Part shown: positions 25,990-37,597 of the stretch, one piece after another
How the letters are laid out: every line of letters begins with the position of its first letter
Numbering within the stretch: position 1 is the first letter of the stretch
Assembly: GCA_000499405.2 (NCBI GenBank)
Contig: HG738139.1
Location: 4,860,616-4,924,615 of the forward strand
Direction of reading: 5' to 3'
Source of the DNA: Onchocerca volvulus
Taxonomy: Eukaryota; Nematoda; Chromadorea; Rhabditida; Onchocercidae
Length of the DNA: 64,000 nucleotides
Program-made: the position numbers and the translations under genes
Notes under the pieces: generated by a model
Told to the model about the DNA's origin: nothing
Databases searched by the model: none
What the model saw: only the letters and a program-made list of their open reading frames with translations

Positions 25990-27280
25990 ATGGATCCGAA
26001 AATATTCATTGCGATTTATGGAATCGTTTACTTGGCCAGTGAAGTTGTAACGGAGATTGATTCATCCATAGAATACAGTAATATGGTCAGACAAGTTAAC
26101 ATGCAAAGTGTTATCATCGATAATTTACAAAGAGTATGCATTTCAAAATTTAGAAATTTCGCATTTGTAATGATGATAAATGTCACAAAATTAATGGCTT
26201 TATATGATGATTGTCATAAAAATATCAATGATCATTATCATAATAATAATGATAATGATAATAACAATATTAATTATAATAGCAATAATTTTAATAATAT
26301 TATTTTTATTTTATTGGTAACAGTAATACTAATTTTAGTAGTAGTAATAGTAGTAACTCTAGAGAAAGAAAAATATTTTTGCTGAAAGTGCAAAAGATTG
26401 AAGAATTGAAAATAATGCATCAGGGCAGATAAGATATGGTTCTTCAGAAAGATGGACGTAGTGGATTGACCTTTATTTTACAAGGGTGTTAATTTTTAAT
26501 TGAAATTTGATTTTTATAGAATTTTACAATGAAGTTTTTGCAGCGATTGGATAAACTGTTGGAAGAGCAAAATATGCAGGACGAAATTGCATATCGCAAT
26601 CAAAATCAAGGTAAATATATAAGTATGTTTATATAGGTATTATTAAGCCATAACCTGAAATACTTGTAGTGACAATTTTAAAATATATTTTGATGCAGCT
26701 CAATATATAGATGGGTTCACGCTTTACTTTCAGTAATAAGTTGAGTGTTTGAGAAGAATTTATAATATATTGATTTTTTTCTTTTTTTTTTTAAAGGAAA
26801 AGCCAATTGTAAATGCAAACTAGGATCTGCAGGACCGCAGGGTCCACCAGGAGCTGCAGGACCACAGGGTCCACCAGGAGCTGCAGGACCACGGGGTCCA
26901 CCAGGAGCTGCAGGATCACGGGGTCCACCAGGAGCTGCAGGATCACGGGGACTTCGAGGATCATCAGGTACTACAGAAAGCAACTTTTTTTTTTTTTTGA
27001 ACAGAATAAATAACTTTTGTTAGAAGCATATCACAGTAATTCGCAATTTTCATCATCTTGTTGTGGTGCGATAGCTCAAATGAAATAAATATCTATTTTT
27101 GATTGCAATTTTCTGAATTATAATTTATTTGCAGTACTATTGGATGATGATACATGTTTGATGGTAGTTGGCAAATGTCCAGCCGGATTAGCACCGAATT
27201 CAGGTTATGGAGAAGTGATGCAACCATTAGTAATGATAACTGATATGCCATTTCAAGTGTGCTGCAAAAATCTGGATTGA
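25990..27280 (+). CDS. Small secreted or type II membrane collagen-like protein, 175 residues
   Basis: Exons 25990-26133, 26544-26610, 26797-26967 and 27135-27280 join in frame. Order along the protein: a hydrophobic N-terminus (residues 4-18, [11 protein letters not shown]), which is a signal anchor or signal peptide; a helical stretch with heptad-like spacing (about 35-68), a likely trimerisation coil; NCKCK; 16 perfect Gly-X-Y triplets (about 80-127); then a 48-residue C-terminal part with four cysteines, including [14 protein letters not shown] and QVCCKN. It is much shorter than typical nematode cuticle collagens (about 300 residues) and has a single short collagen block, so I do not assign it to a numbered col gene. 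Exon 3 uses an AAG acceptor after a long T run. The intron at 26134-26543 contains an AAT/GAT-rich microsatellite. Confidence 0.75.
26832..26939 (+). repeat. 27-bp coding tandem repeat (four copies) for GPxGPPGAA
   Basis: Four consecutive 27-bp units in exon 3 of the collagen-like gene, each encoding nine residues (GPQGPPGAA, drifting to GPR and GSR). A fifth partial unit follows. The near identity suggests recent unit duplication or slippage. Confidence 0.9.
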
Positions 27281-28735
27281 TTATTTATCTTATCATGCTT
27301 GTCGAGATGAATTTTAATTTGAAAATTAGTAAACGTAATTAAAGATTTAGAAATTTCGTATTTGTAATTATAATCAATGTTACAAGTCAGTAATTTCATT
27401 TCGTAAAAAGTTTTCGCACTTTATTTTGTTTTAAACGCACAAAATGATAATTATTGGATAACGATAACGAAAAACTACCAGAACTTGTCCGTTCTATTGA
27501 TCCAAATTCCAAGACAATTAACTATCGAAAGCCTTAACAATAAGATATCATCATCAATCATTTGAAAGTTTGATTTGGCTCTTTTTGACTAAATTAATAG
27601 AATGAGCAATTCTTTGTTTAATAATTTTCAATTTTTCCAATCAACAACTCCATCAATCATTGATTGAATTAAATGGAAAATTCAAATGGCTTAAGCGGGA
27701 AGACTAAGTTGTGGGCCAGGTTATGGGCCAAGCCTTCTTACAGAATGTCAAACATACTGTTTCGGCTTTTTTGTATGTTTCAATTAATTTCATAATAACA
27801 TGAAAGCATGGATTCTGCAAGAATTTTGCTCGCAGAATGAATCCCCCAAGTTATCTTATCACTATCACTGTCCCATAAGTAAATGGAAGCTGGATACGAG
27901 GCCAAGTAATGCAGCTGGAGCCTAGTATCATCCAGCCTGATTCTTACTCCCATAATAGCAGACAACATTATTTATCGGCATATATTTGCATATTTACGTT
28001 TATATCCACGTCTCTCTCTTTTTCCTCAACCTGTCTATCTCTGTATCCGCATGTTTGTATTATGATTTATGATCTATGATCCATGATTTATCGATCGAAA
28101 ATGGCATTAATCTTTTTCATAAGTTTGAATTGGCGCAAAAAGCTTGTGATTAAGTCGGATATGATATGGGACGAGAGGATTCACCTGTTTGTTGTTACGA
28201 GCACTGTTTTTTTTTCCCCGAATTGGTATATTGTGGGAAGAAAGAAGAGGCTGGGGAGGCGGATTCGTTCATATGTTTATCACATGTTATCAAAGGTCAC
28301 ATGTCGATCACCCATGCCCTTCTTCACCTAGTATAGTGGATATTACAGGAATATCTTATGTAGAATATCTTATTCTGAAAGATGAAAATCTTTTAATTTC
28401 ATAAAATTGTATTTTGAAAATTGAAATTTGATAAAGAGTGATTAAATTTTGTATATCTGATTAGTCGTTTTGATAAATTTAGTCAATATATCAAAATATA
28501 TATATATAAGAAATAATTCGGATCGAACACGTTGCATACATCTTCGTCTTCTGAGATATTTCACGTGAAAGATGAAATAGTAAAATTGAAGAAGAAGAAA
28601 AGTCATTAAGATGAGAGATTACTTTTATATGAATCTATTTTTGCATCTATTTTAGAACTTTTTTTCCAGAATTTGCTTTTAAAAGAATAGAAGTGAGAAC
28701 GAACGCATATGTTACGTTCATGGGGATAACTTGAA
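27281..28735. other. Intergenic region between the collagen-like gene and rcan-1
   Basis: No gene recognised. It contains a short ATGATTTATGATC-type direct repeat near 28063-28092. A 26-codon open stretch at about 27457-27537 ends in a stop and has no exon context. The right end should hold the rcan-1 promoter. Confidence 0.45.
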
Positions 28736-30449
28736 ATGCTTACCGATGATGATTTACACGAAAAATTGCAGAATATCGAATGTGAAGAAGATTTGCCAAA
28801 TTCAATTATTGTTACCAATGTACCAGCTGAGGTTTCTCTTTTTTTTTTAATTATCCAGAAGTTTTTGCGCTTAAAAGTACTCACATTTCTTGAGTTTTTT
28901 CTTTTTTTTTTTTCGTGTTAGAATATTTGTAAGCATATTCGGGAGACAGTCATTAACGCAAGTTTACGAAATTAAAGACATATTAATAAGACCATTTAGA
29001 CGGAAAGTTTCGCAATTCCCATAGTCTGATAAAATTTATTCCTGTATCCATATATTGTCTCTTCGTATCTCTGAAATGTTCTCTATTTAGTGATGGATAA
29101 ATTTCTGTTAGCTTTGATAAATCAGGATAACATTCTATGTATGCATTTCTTATCTTTTATTCGTTTTTTTTCTGCATGGCTGTGGCGGTACTGTAGATTT
29201 CTTCTTTTCTCTTTCTTTCTCTCTCTCAAGATAATAATTAATTATGGTAATTTACGAAAGTTCTTTTAGGTATTTTCGGTTGAACAACAGAAGAAAAATT
29301 TTTCGGACCTTTTCACGCAAATCGAATCCAGTTGCCACTTCGATTTTCTGCGAAGTTTTCGACGAGTTCGAATTATTTTCGAGAAACCGGAAAGTGCAAC
29401 GGCTGCAAAGCTACTCACGCAACATTTATCATTCAATGGAACCATTTTAAAGTCATTTTTCGCTCAGGTATTAATTTCATTTGATGTTTTTATGAATTAT
29501 TACATGATTCATTGCAACATATTTCCATTTGATGACGTAAGATAAAAGTCGAACCAAGAAGATTTCAGTTATCGAAACTGTTTGTTCAATTTTTTATTTC
29601 AGTTGATTGGACTTTTGGCTCTTTATCTTTTTGTCCTAGTTTATCATTACTCAGAAATGTCTTTTTAACTCGCTTTAAAATGTGAAAAATATAAATGACA
29701 TCACATAACCATTGTTACTTATGTATTATGAGAGATATATACAGACTTTTTTTTTTAAGGTTTTGTTTCCTTTCCACAGATTTTACAAGGATTTAATCTT
29801 TGTAATATTTCATCTTTTATATTATAGCCAACCGTAATTAAATTTTCGTACAAGTCCTGGATACGATGTTAATTTAGCAAACATTTTATTATGTTTCGTG
29901 AATTAATTTGAAAGTTTTTACTGTCTTTTTCATAGTTTTCGTTTTCTCAGAGAATTCGATTGAGGGACGCATCTGATGACGGGTTATTGAAATTACCACC
30001 GCTAGAGAAGCAATTCTTAATCTCACCACCAGCTTCTCCACCAGTTGGTTGGGAACAAAGTCGCGAGATGGCCCCCGTTGTGTGCAATTTTGACTTAATG
30101 GCAAAACTTGCTTCACTTACTGTCGAGGATACCTTCGAGGTTTGTTTTTCTTTTGCTCTGCTGATTTTATTTTAGCCAATTTATTTCCATTATTAGGTAC
30201 TTTGGCCAATTAAAATATGTGGGATTGGGATTTAACCAATTTATATGCACTGTCAGCTATCTAGCCAGAAAAAGATTTGAAACCGTATCAAGATGCATGA
30301 ATTAGTAAGAATGTTTTCAGGTGTATGAAGGTGACAAAGATAAGCCAAAAATCGTGATACATCCAGCGAACGAAGGAAACAATTTAACGCCCGCCCAATC
30401 AACAATGCCTAAGACTCCGCGACCACCGAACACACCTCGACCTGTATAA
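28736..30449 (+). CDS. rcan-1: Calcipressin, regulator of calcineurin (RCAN)
   Basis: RCAN proteins bind and modulate calcineurin, the calcium-dependent Ser/Thr phosphatase. Exons 28736-28831, 29270-29467, 29951-30139 and 30321-30449 are all phase 0 and give 203 residues, the usual family size. The N-terminal half is the RRM-like fold (IIVTNVPAEVF, then RVRIIFEKPESA). The central family signature FLISPPASPPVGWE is intact with its phosphorylatable serines. A PxIxIT-like calcineurin-docking motif PKIVIH follows, and the protein ends in a TP-rich tail (TPRPPNTPRPV). An in-frame TAA nine bases upstream supports the chosen ATG. The gene converges with pst-2. Confidence 0.93.
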
Positions 30450-31287
30450 AAAAATACGTCTGAATCGATCCCATTATCTTTCTCGGTATTGTTCTTGATA
30501 TTGCAAATTTTTCACTCAATTTATTATGTAAAGACAAATATTTCCTAATTGTAAATGTAAATGATAAATCGCCTTTCTAAGATGTTTCCAAATCTGAAGA
30601 GAACGTCCCAAATTTGTGATTTTTCATATGCATTCAATGGACATTAAATTTCATTGGAAAACTAATATTCAAGATTTCTTGCAAGAATTATTGAAATCTT
30701 TTTTTAAAACTATCGATAACTTAGTTCGATCCCAATCTTAAATTTTATTTTTTTATTTTACTGGAATTGCCGGAATAATTTGATTCATCCAATTCTTGAC
30801 GATAGTGTGATACTATGTTCGGAGTAAAATTTTTTAGGATCTCAGTGCTTTCAAGATGTTCTCAAATTATTGAATATAAATATCCTAATGAGTGCCAGTT
30901 TGATGATTCGAATCAGCTGATTTGATTGGTTTTCTTCTAAAGCTTCATTTTTAGTTTTTCTAGGCTATTGTTGAAGTAATGATACCAACAAAAACAGTTC
31001 AAGCAACGTAATACCGTTTTATTTATTGAGATTTTTTTTTAAATTTATATAAGAAATTAGCACTACTTTTCGGCATCTGTTATTAGATATGACATTATTA
31101 ATGAGACAAGGAATGCATAGCATTATAAATAAAACATCTTTTTGGAAACTAATTAAGAATTTCAATAGGTAGCAGGATGAAATTCCATTTTGCTATTTAT
31201 TAAACGGTAAGCAATTCCAAAGAAATGAAAAAGAAATCATCTCATCTTTATTTCTCTCTCCAAATATAATTTCCATAAACAAAAAAT
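30450..31287. other. Convergent 3' region between rcan-1 and pst-2
   Basis: 840 bp between two convergent stop codons; it should hold both 3' UTRs. No ORF, RNA gene or clear repeat seen. Confidence 0.5.
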
Positions 31288-34200
31288 TTATATGAAATCG
31301 ATAGAACGATATTTGGAATAGTTTGTAGTATATGTAGCACGTAAATGCTGAATGAAATTTTTAACAATTCGTTCCCAGCTTGATCGATTTTTATTATAAA
31401 AATTAAGGTAAATAGCTATTAATATTAATAAGCCACCCCATAAGTACTGGCTAACAAACGGTTTGGAAAAAAATAGGAATGATAAGGTGATCGTAACTGC
31501 TTTTCGAATAGTTGTTACGGTAACAGCAGTAAATGCTCCTTGAGTACGTACTAAGCTTAATACTGCATTAAGACCAAGATAGCCAGATATGGAAAATAGT
31601 ATACCGTAACCATAGATTTGTAGTGGATGCTGAAAAACTCAACATTAGTATTTAATGACTAAAAAAATTTTTTTCAATACGATAAAAAGGAGAGAAAATT
31701 GGGATTTAATGAACAATCACTACATCTATCATATTTTCCCTAAAACAAAATTAGTTTTACATTAATTTTTGCTTCAAAAGACGCATTAAGTCTAATTTTA
31801 TTATATATGTCTATCAAAAATTGCAATGCCAGTTGTTTTATTTATTTATATTTAATTATATATTATTACTTAATAAAAGTGTTCTATATACAATGAAAGA
31901 ATCATATGTGTCTATCTGATAATGATCTTAAATGGGACTGATTCTTAGATAGAAATTATACCACCATCACCTTGAAAAATCAAGCTAAGGCTTATTTTCT
32001 GACTAGTATTATCTTTGATGAAACACGATATCAGTCCACTTATACCATTATGTAAAATGATATGCAAGCTTCTAATTTTTCAAAATTTTTTTGGTGAGAA
32101 TCAATCGATAAGTCCATCCTTCAGCTTAACATATTAGTTTTTACTTATTCAAAATTCTAGAACATTTTGTATAATGGTACAATGAATTTTAGAATACTTT
32201 GTATAATGCAATGATGCTATCTTTTGCGCACTTTTTAGTTTCATGCTGCACGAGTTTTCCATCTCAAGTTGTAAAGAAAATAGATGCCAGAGAAAAAAAA
32301 AACCTTAAGGAAAAAGTAAAATCCATCCAGAAAATTGCCATAAATCATCAATCCCAGAGATATATATATAAATCCAATGGAATATGAATACAGGATCTGA
32401 AAGAGTCGATCTGATTTTTTAAAATTTCTTTTCAAAAAATCATCTTCGACGCGAATTTTTTTCACATCTTTTGAAAAATACCTCAGTCTATCATCATCTT
32501 TGTGATTCATAATTTTTTCATTGGCTACACTAAGATCAAGTAGCATTGAAGATTCTAGTCAGTAACTGTAGAAATCATCGATCTAATTGGAATGAACAAA
32601 GATAAAGTATTCCAGATCTATATTTTCGAAATTAATCATTCTTCATAATTTAATTAACGAACAGATTAAAACCGATTGGCTTAACGACAACGCCTATTGA
32701 GGACACATTCCATTACGAATGTACTAAACTTTAAATATGACATTAATCTTCACCATAACACTAGCTGATTAAATACTTCAGTTCACCCATAAAATTATTA
32801 ATAATTCGAAATGAACAGTGTGTTATAGTATCTTCCTGCTTTGTTTTGAATTCTGCAATTATATTCAATAATGCTTGGATGCTGCTCAAGAAATTGCAGC
32901 TTCCATTACCATACTAACATAAATATGGTCTGTTTAATTTTGTGGAAAATCATAAATTACTAACAAAAGTAAAGATTAACCATTTCATTATTGGTAGCTT
33001 TATAAGTATGCAATGATTTTTCTTGAATATTACCAATCAGAGCATCAAAAAGTAAAGCAATTGAAATCATCGTATATCCAAAAGGATTAAACATTGGAGA
33101 TACTACACTATCGCCTAAGATAAAAATAGCAAGACCGAAACTCATCAAACCAGCTGCTATAAAATCATTGCATGAGTACCGCTTTCCTGAAAAAAAGATT
33201 TTTTACATAATATGTATATAAAGGTACTAATTTGCAACTTTTTTTGGGGGGAATTACATATGTATATGCACATATGTAATATGATTATTCAGTTTTCTCA
33301 TTGATAAATCAATATGTTACTCTATAATGTTATTAAATTTAAAGAATTTTACCAACCTTGAATAATAATTCCACCGATTAAGACAGGTATTAATTTGCAA
33401 CATTTGAAAATTACTTGTGTCGGATAATTCAAATAACCCACGGCAACATTTGAGAAGCCTATCGTACCTACCGTAAGAGTCGCTATTTGTAAGTAAATGT
33501 ATATTGGAATTTTTCTTCTGGAATAATAATATTCTAATTAATAGTGATTTTTTCTTTTATGTTCTTCCTTTTTTTTTTTAATATTTAAATTGTTAAATCC
33601 TCACTGATTTTTCTACTTCAATTCCTTGTTTTCTCTGAGGATGATGTAAATGTAAAAAAGCCAAATGTTATTCAATTTTTAATTTAAAAAATCATATATA
33701 ATTTCAAACTCACAAAAATAAAGGAAAAATAGGATTTGAGTTTCGAAAACTGTAGTCCAACTTGAACTAAACTGGAAATTCAAGCCAGCAATAAAACCAA
33801 ATGGATAGTAATAGGATAAACCATAGTCCAGTCCAATCAATCATTCCCATACCCAGTAAGATAAGAAAAAGATAGAAATTAATAACAGTAAATGATCATC
33901 ATTTTAACTAAGACTTATTCCCCTTGGACTCTAAAAAAAATTCCAAAACTTCAGAAATGAACAACAATATAAGAATTTAAAAAAGAAAAAAATCCTTCAT
34001 ATGACAGAAGCTTTGAGGATTTTAGAAATTCACTACTACTAATCAATCATACCCTGTACAGCAAAAAATGTTTTTGTCCAACATAAGACAATCATGAATA
34101 GCTTTTTTATGGGAGAAAACTGCATGGGATAATTTGATGATAAATATTCTGATTTCCACTGATAACTTCTACACTACTTGGAAATATGTTTAGGTATCAA

Positions 34201-34867
34201 CTGTTTTTTTCAAGCTCTCCTTAATTCTGATTATAGTTATATAAAATACGTTAACCGGAGATGATTTTTCACATAATTTCTTCCGAAAATGATCATCAAG
34301 AAGAATATAAATGAGGAAAATAACATGCTCACTGTCGATTTATCATAGCGCAGCAAAAATTTTCCAATGAAGCCATTATGGAACAAATCAAAAATTGAAT
34401 TAATGTCAAGTGCCATCCATATGATTTCATACCATCCATTTTAAATATTAATTCCTGAAAAGAAGATAGTTCATGAATACTAAAACACTTTCCTTCTAGA
34501 TTCAAGAATATGAAAAATCTAATATGACAAACCTGAATAAAACCATAGGTTATATAAAAAACGAATACTGCACAACAAAGCACGATAAATTGCAACTTTT
34601 TTGATCTGGAATAAGCATACTGTGTCTTTTTTCTTTCTAATTAGAATAATAAGGGAATAAAAATGAAAAAATAAAATAAAATAAAAAAAAATGAATTCTT
34701 CCACCGATTCAATCTAAAAATTATATCATTTTCCTAAAAATGATATTAATTCGTAACCTGAAAATAATATCAATTCCCAGCAGTGTAATTTGTTCTGCAT
34801 TTGGCACTTTTGCTTCCGTATCAGGAATATCTTTGGTATTGAAAGGCAGCAACTGTCGTGATGTCAT
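31288..34867 (-). CDS. pst-2: PAPS transporter 2, SLC35B3 family (Golgi)
   Basis: Moves the sulfate donor PAPS into the Golgi for sulfation of glycans and proteins. Exons 34758-34867, 34533-34605, 34333-34454, 33357-33517, 32981-33186, 32304-32396 and 31288-31629 join in frame to 368 residues. Conserved stretches match human SLC35B3: FVFYITYGFIQ, MKSYGWHLTLIQF, GYLNYPTQVIFKCCKLIP, IQGKRYS, DALIGNIQEKSL, LYSYSIGFIYI and TAVTVTTIRKAVTI. About ten membrane segments are expected, and the KAVTI motif typical of nucleotide-sugar transporters is present. The frame stays open upstream of the first ATG (34867) back to about 34906, so a further 5' exon is possible. The C-terminal tail is longer and basic-aromatic. 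Confidence 0.93.
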
Positions 34868-35113
34868 AGAAAATACAGAGGAATGCAATCGGAAAAATTC
34901 ATTCACTACGATTTTGACATGGAAAATACATTATTCCAATCAGTGAAGAATCAAAATTCAAATATAAAAATTAAGGCGGGAAACTGTATTCCACTACGGA
35001 TTTTATAATTTTTTATATAATTTCATAAAATCGTAATTTTTCTTCTAATTTCTGCTCTCCTATTTTTTGCTATCATTTTCTATGAATATTCTACGCATTA
35101 AATTCATTACAAA

Positions 35114-36335
35114 ATGTTTCAAATCGAAACGATATTCAATAGATGTCATACTTTAGGAATTTACGGGGGATATTGCGTCAGGTGCCAAGAGCATAATATA
35201 CTAGATTGCTTAGAGAAGTTTATGAGAAACAGGTATGTCTTTTATTAAATGCAAATTTTTCTTTAATTTCAAACTTCCGCATTAAATAAATTATAGTAGA
35301 ATCAAAACGTAAACAAAATAATTACCAGAAAAAACCTGAATCATTTACTACTTTTTGAGCAAAAAGGAAAAAATATCTAAACATAACCGAGGCAAATTAC
35401 AAAATAACTCAAGGATGCTAGCCGTATTAAAGCATTACTTTAAAAATATTAGAAATCTGAAACGCTACCAAATATCGATTTTCCTTCATTAAATCTTACA
35501 ATTAAAAGGTTAAAAAGGAGTTATAGCAGAAAGATTATCTGGCAACAAACGAATGAGAATTGCTATTTTATCTAGCAGATGGATATAGACAAGAATGTTT
35601 TGAATTAAAAATTCATTTTTGCTTCAAATCCTCCTTACTTATTTTTAATTCTGATTCATCATTCCTCTCAAAAATGAATTTTCGCATCTAATTTAGTGAA
35701 ATTCAACAAATGATAGAGAAAAATGCTCCATTGCAAAAAAATACATACATTATTAATAATTAAATATTCATTTATTCATCTATGCCAATCACAAAATAAA
35801 CCACATTGATGAAAAATAACAATAATAATGAGCACTGGTTTAGTAGCACATTACTCTATGTTTTGTCCATCATAGTGCAATACAGAGAGCTGAAATAATG
35901 CTTTTCATAAATAAACTTTTCCGAAAAATGATAAATAAAAAAGTAAATTGAGCCATCTGATAATTTCGGATGCCGTATTGTAAGCAGAAAATCAATATAT
36001 CGAAATATATCAGTTATAATTATATATCACAATTATTATAACGATTATAATGATCAGTAATAGCGGCAGCAATGATAATAACTATAATTATAGACATGGA
36101 AGAAGTTGTCATCTTTTCAAAGCAAACAACAAGCAGGTAATTCTTTTTTTTTAGAAAATAAGGGATAAAAGATTTTCATTTAGCTCCATCTCTCAAGAGA
36201 GACTGAGGTACAGGAATGCTTCAGAATCCAGTTAGTGTGATTCAGAATCTGACTAGTATGTATTCTGAAGCAGGGTATTGTTTATGGTATGCATAATTTA
36301 GATTGAGCCGTCTTTAAAGCAAGGAAATATAGTAA

Positions 36336-36398
<63 letters not shown>

Positions 36399-37446
36399 AA
36401 TAAATACAATTATCAATCATAATTCGCTTCTTTCATGTTGCTATTTGTAATCGTTGCATCATAAAATTTTTCTGTCATCATTTATCAAATGTTAGTATTT
36501 TGCCTAAAAATTACTCATTAAATTTCTTGGCTTGAGAGCTTTTTGCTGTTCCAGATGACGATTTCAGAAAATTATAGAGAATAATGTTATTTCATACAAA
36601 GCATTGCATGTAATTTATTCATACTTAACATGCATTTTTAATGCTAGAGCAGTGCTTTCAATCGTTTTACTCCTATCATTATGCGATCACCGCATTGTAT
36701 TCTTAATATTATTTATAAAAGGTTCACACCCTTTATTTATATATAAACCTTTGCTATCGTCCGAACTTTAGGTGCTTGTTCTACTACTACTTGGTTTTAG
36801 CCTGTTGGGATCCATTTGAAGTACTGAATTGTTGAAAAAGTAAAATAGCCATTCATAACACTTGCTTTAGCTCACATATTTAAAATCTCACTATAATGAG
36901 AATAGAGATATTTAAAGAATTTTCTCTCTGCATACTTTTCTATGAAACAATCAAACTGAATAAAAAATATAGCGTAGTATTCTCCAGCATACACGATAAA
37001 CCAAAGAAGAAAACTTATAGCATATTTCTTTTGATATATTCAGCAGGTAATAATAAAAAAAAATTTCGAAAACAATAAAAAGTGAAAAAAGCTTACTTAT
37101 AAAGAAAATCTAATTCCATTACAAATATGAATGAGTAATGTTTAATCAGAGAAGCTGCCGAGTTGTATTATAGGCGCAGCAAGCTTTAATCATTTGTTCG
37201 GAGATTCCGCCACGCCATATGCCACCAGTAATTTTGCAGTGTTGTCGTTGTACTGCCAGAAATGATAACTGCCGTAATGTTGATGGTTCAAGCGGAACGA
37301 ATGCTACGCCGGTTGAACATATAAATGCGAATTGGGTTTTCGAACAGGCCTATAGAAATGTCATTTTCATGGAAGAAGCTTACAGGATTTTTATTTTTTT
37401 AATTATTATAAGCTCTATTGGAACATTAAATAGCAAAGATCTGTAA
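35114..37446 (+). CDS. Candidate small cysteine-rich protein gene (tentative)
   Basis: Three plus-strand exons fit together: 35114-35232 (ATG at 35114, donor AG/GTATGT), 36094-36136 (acceptor ATTATAG, donor CAG/GTAATT) and 37240-37446 (acceptor ATTTTGCAG). Phases agree and the product is about 122 residues, beginning MFQIETIFNRCHTLGIYGG. It has about ten cysteines in the first 70 residues, including a CCRC run at the start of exon 3, and a hydrophobic stretch near the end. I recognise no family. Against it: intron 2 contains a 60-base poly-A run, and a minus-strand reading of 37146-37349 is also open, so at most one is real. Confidence 0.33.
36218..36271. repeat. Short inverted repeat with 10-bp perfect arms
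   Basis: GCTTCAGAAT at 36218 is matched by ATTCTGAAGC ending at 36271, around a 34-bp loop that itself carries another TTCAGAATC copy. It could fold into a hairpin. Function unknown. Confidence 0.6.
36337..36396. repeat. Poly-A homopolymer, 60 bp
   Basis: Sixty consecutive A residues, the longest homopolymer in the window. No retroposed gene body is evident upstream, so slippage or assembly collapse is as likely as retroposition. Confidence 0.95.
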
Positions 37447-37597
37447 TTTAAATGCAGGATTATCGTAGGCTTATATTCGAAAAAATTACACAGAAATTTA
37501 AATTTTATTTCAGTGCATTGAAAAATATGTTTCAAATTAATGAGATTACTTTTCTGTACCTAAATAATATTGAATTACTTGATATAAAAAGCTATAA

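Noticed and set aside
26717..27013. Antisense Pro/Gly-rich and Arg/Thr-rich ORFs over the collagen repeat
   Set aside because: Shadow frames of the 27-bp Gly-X-Y repeat; the sense frame joins to good exons on both sides.
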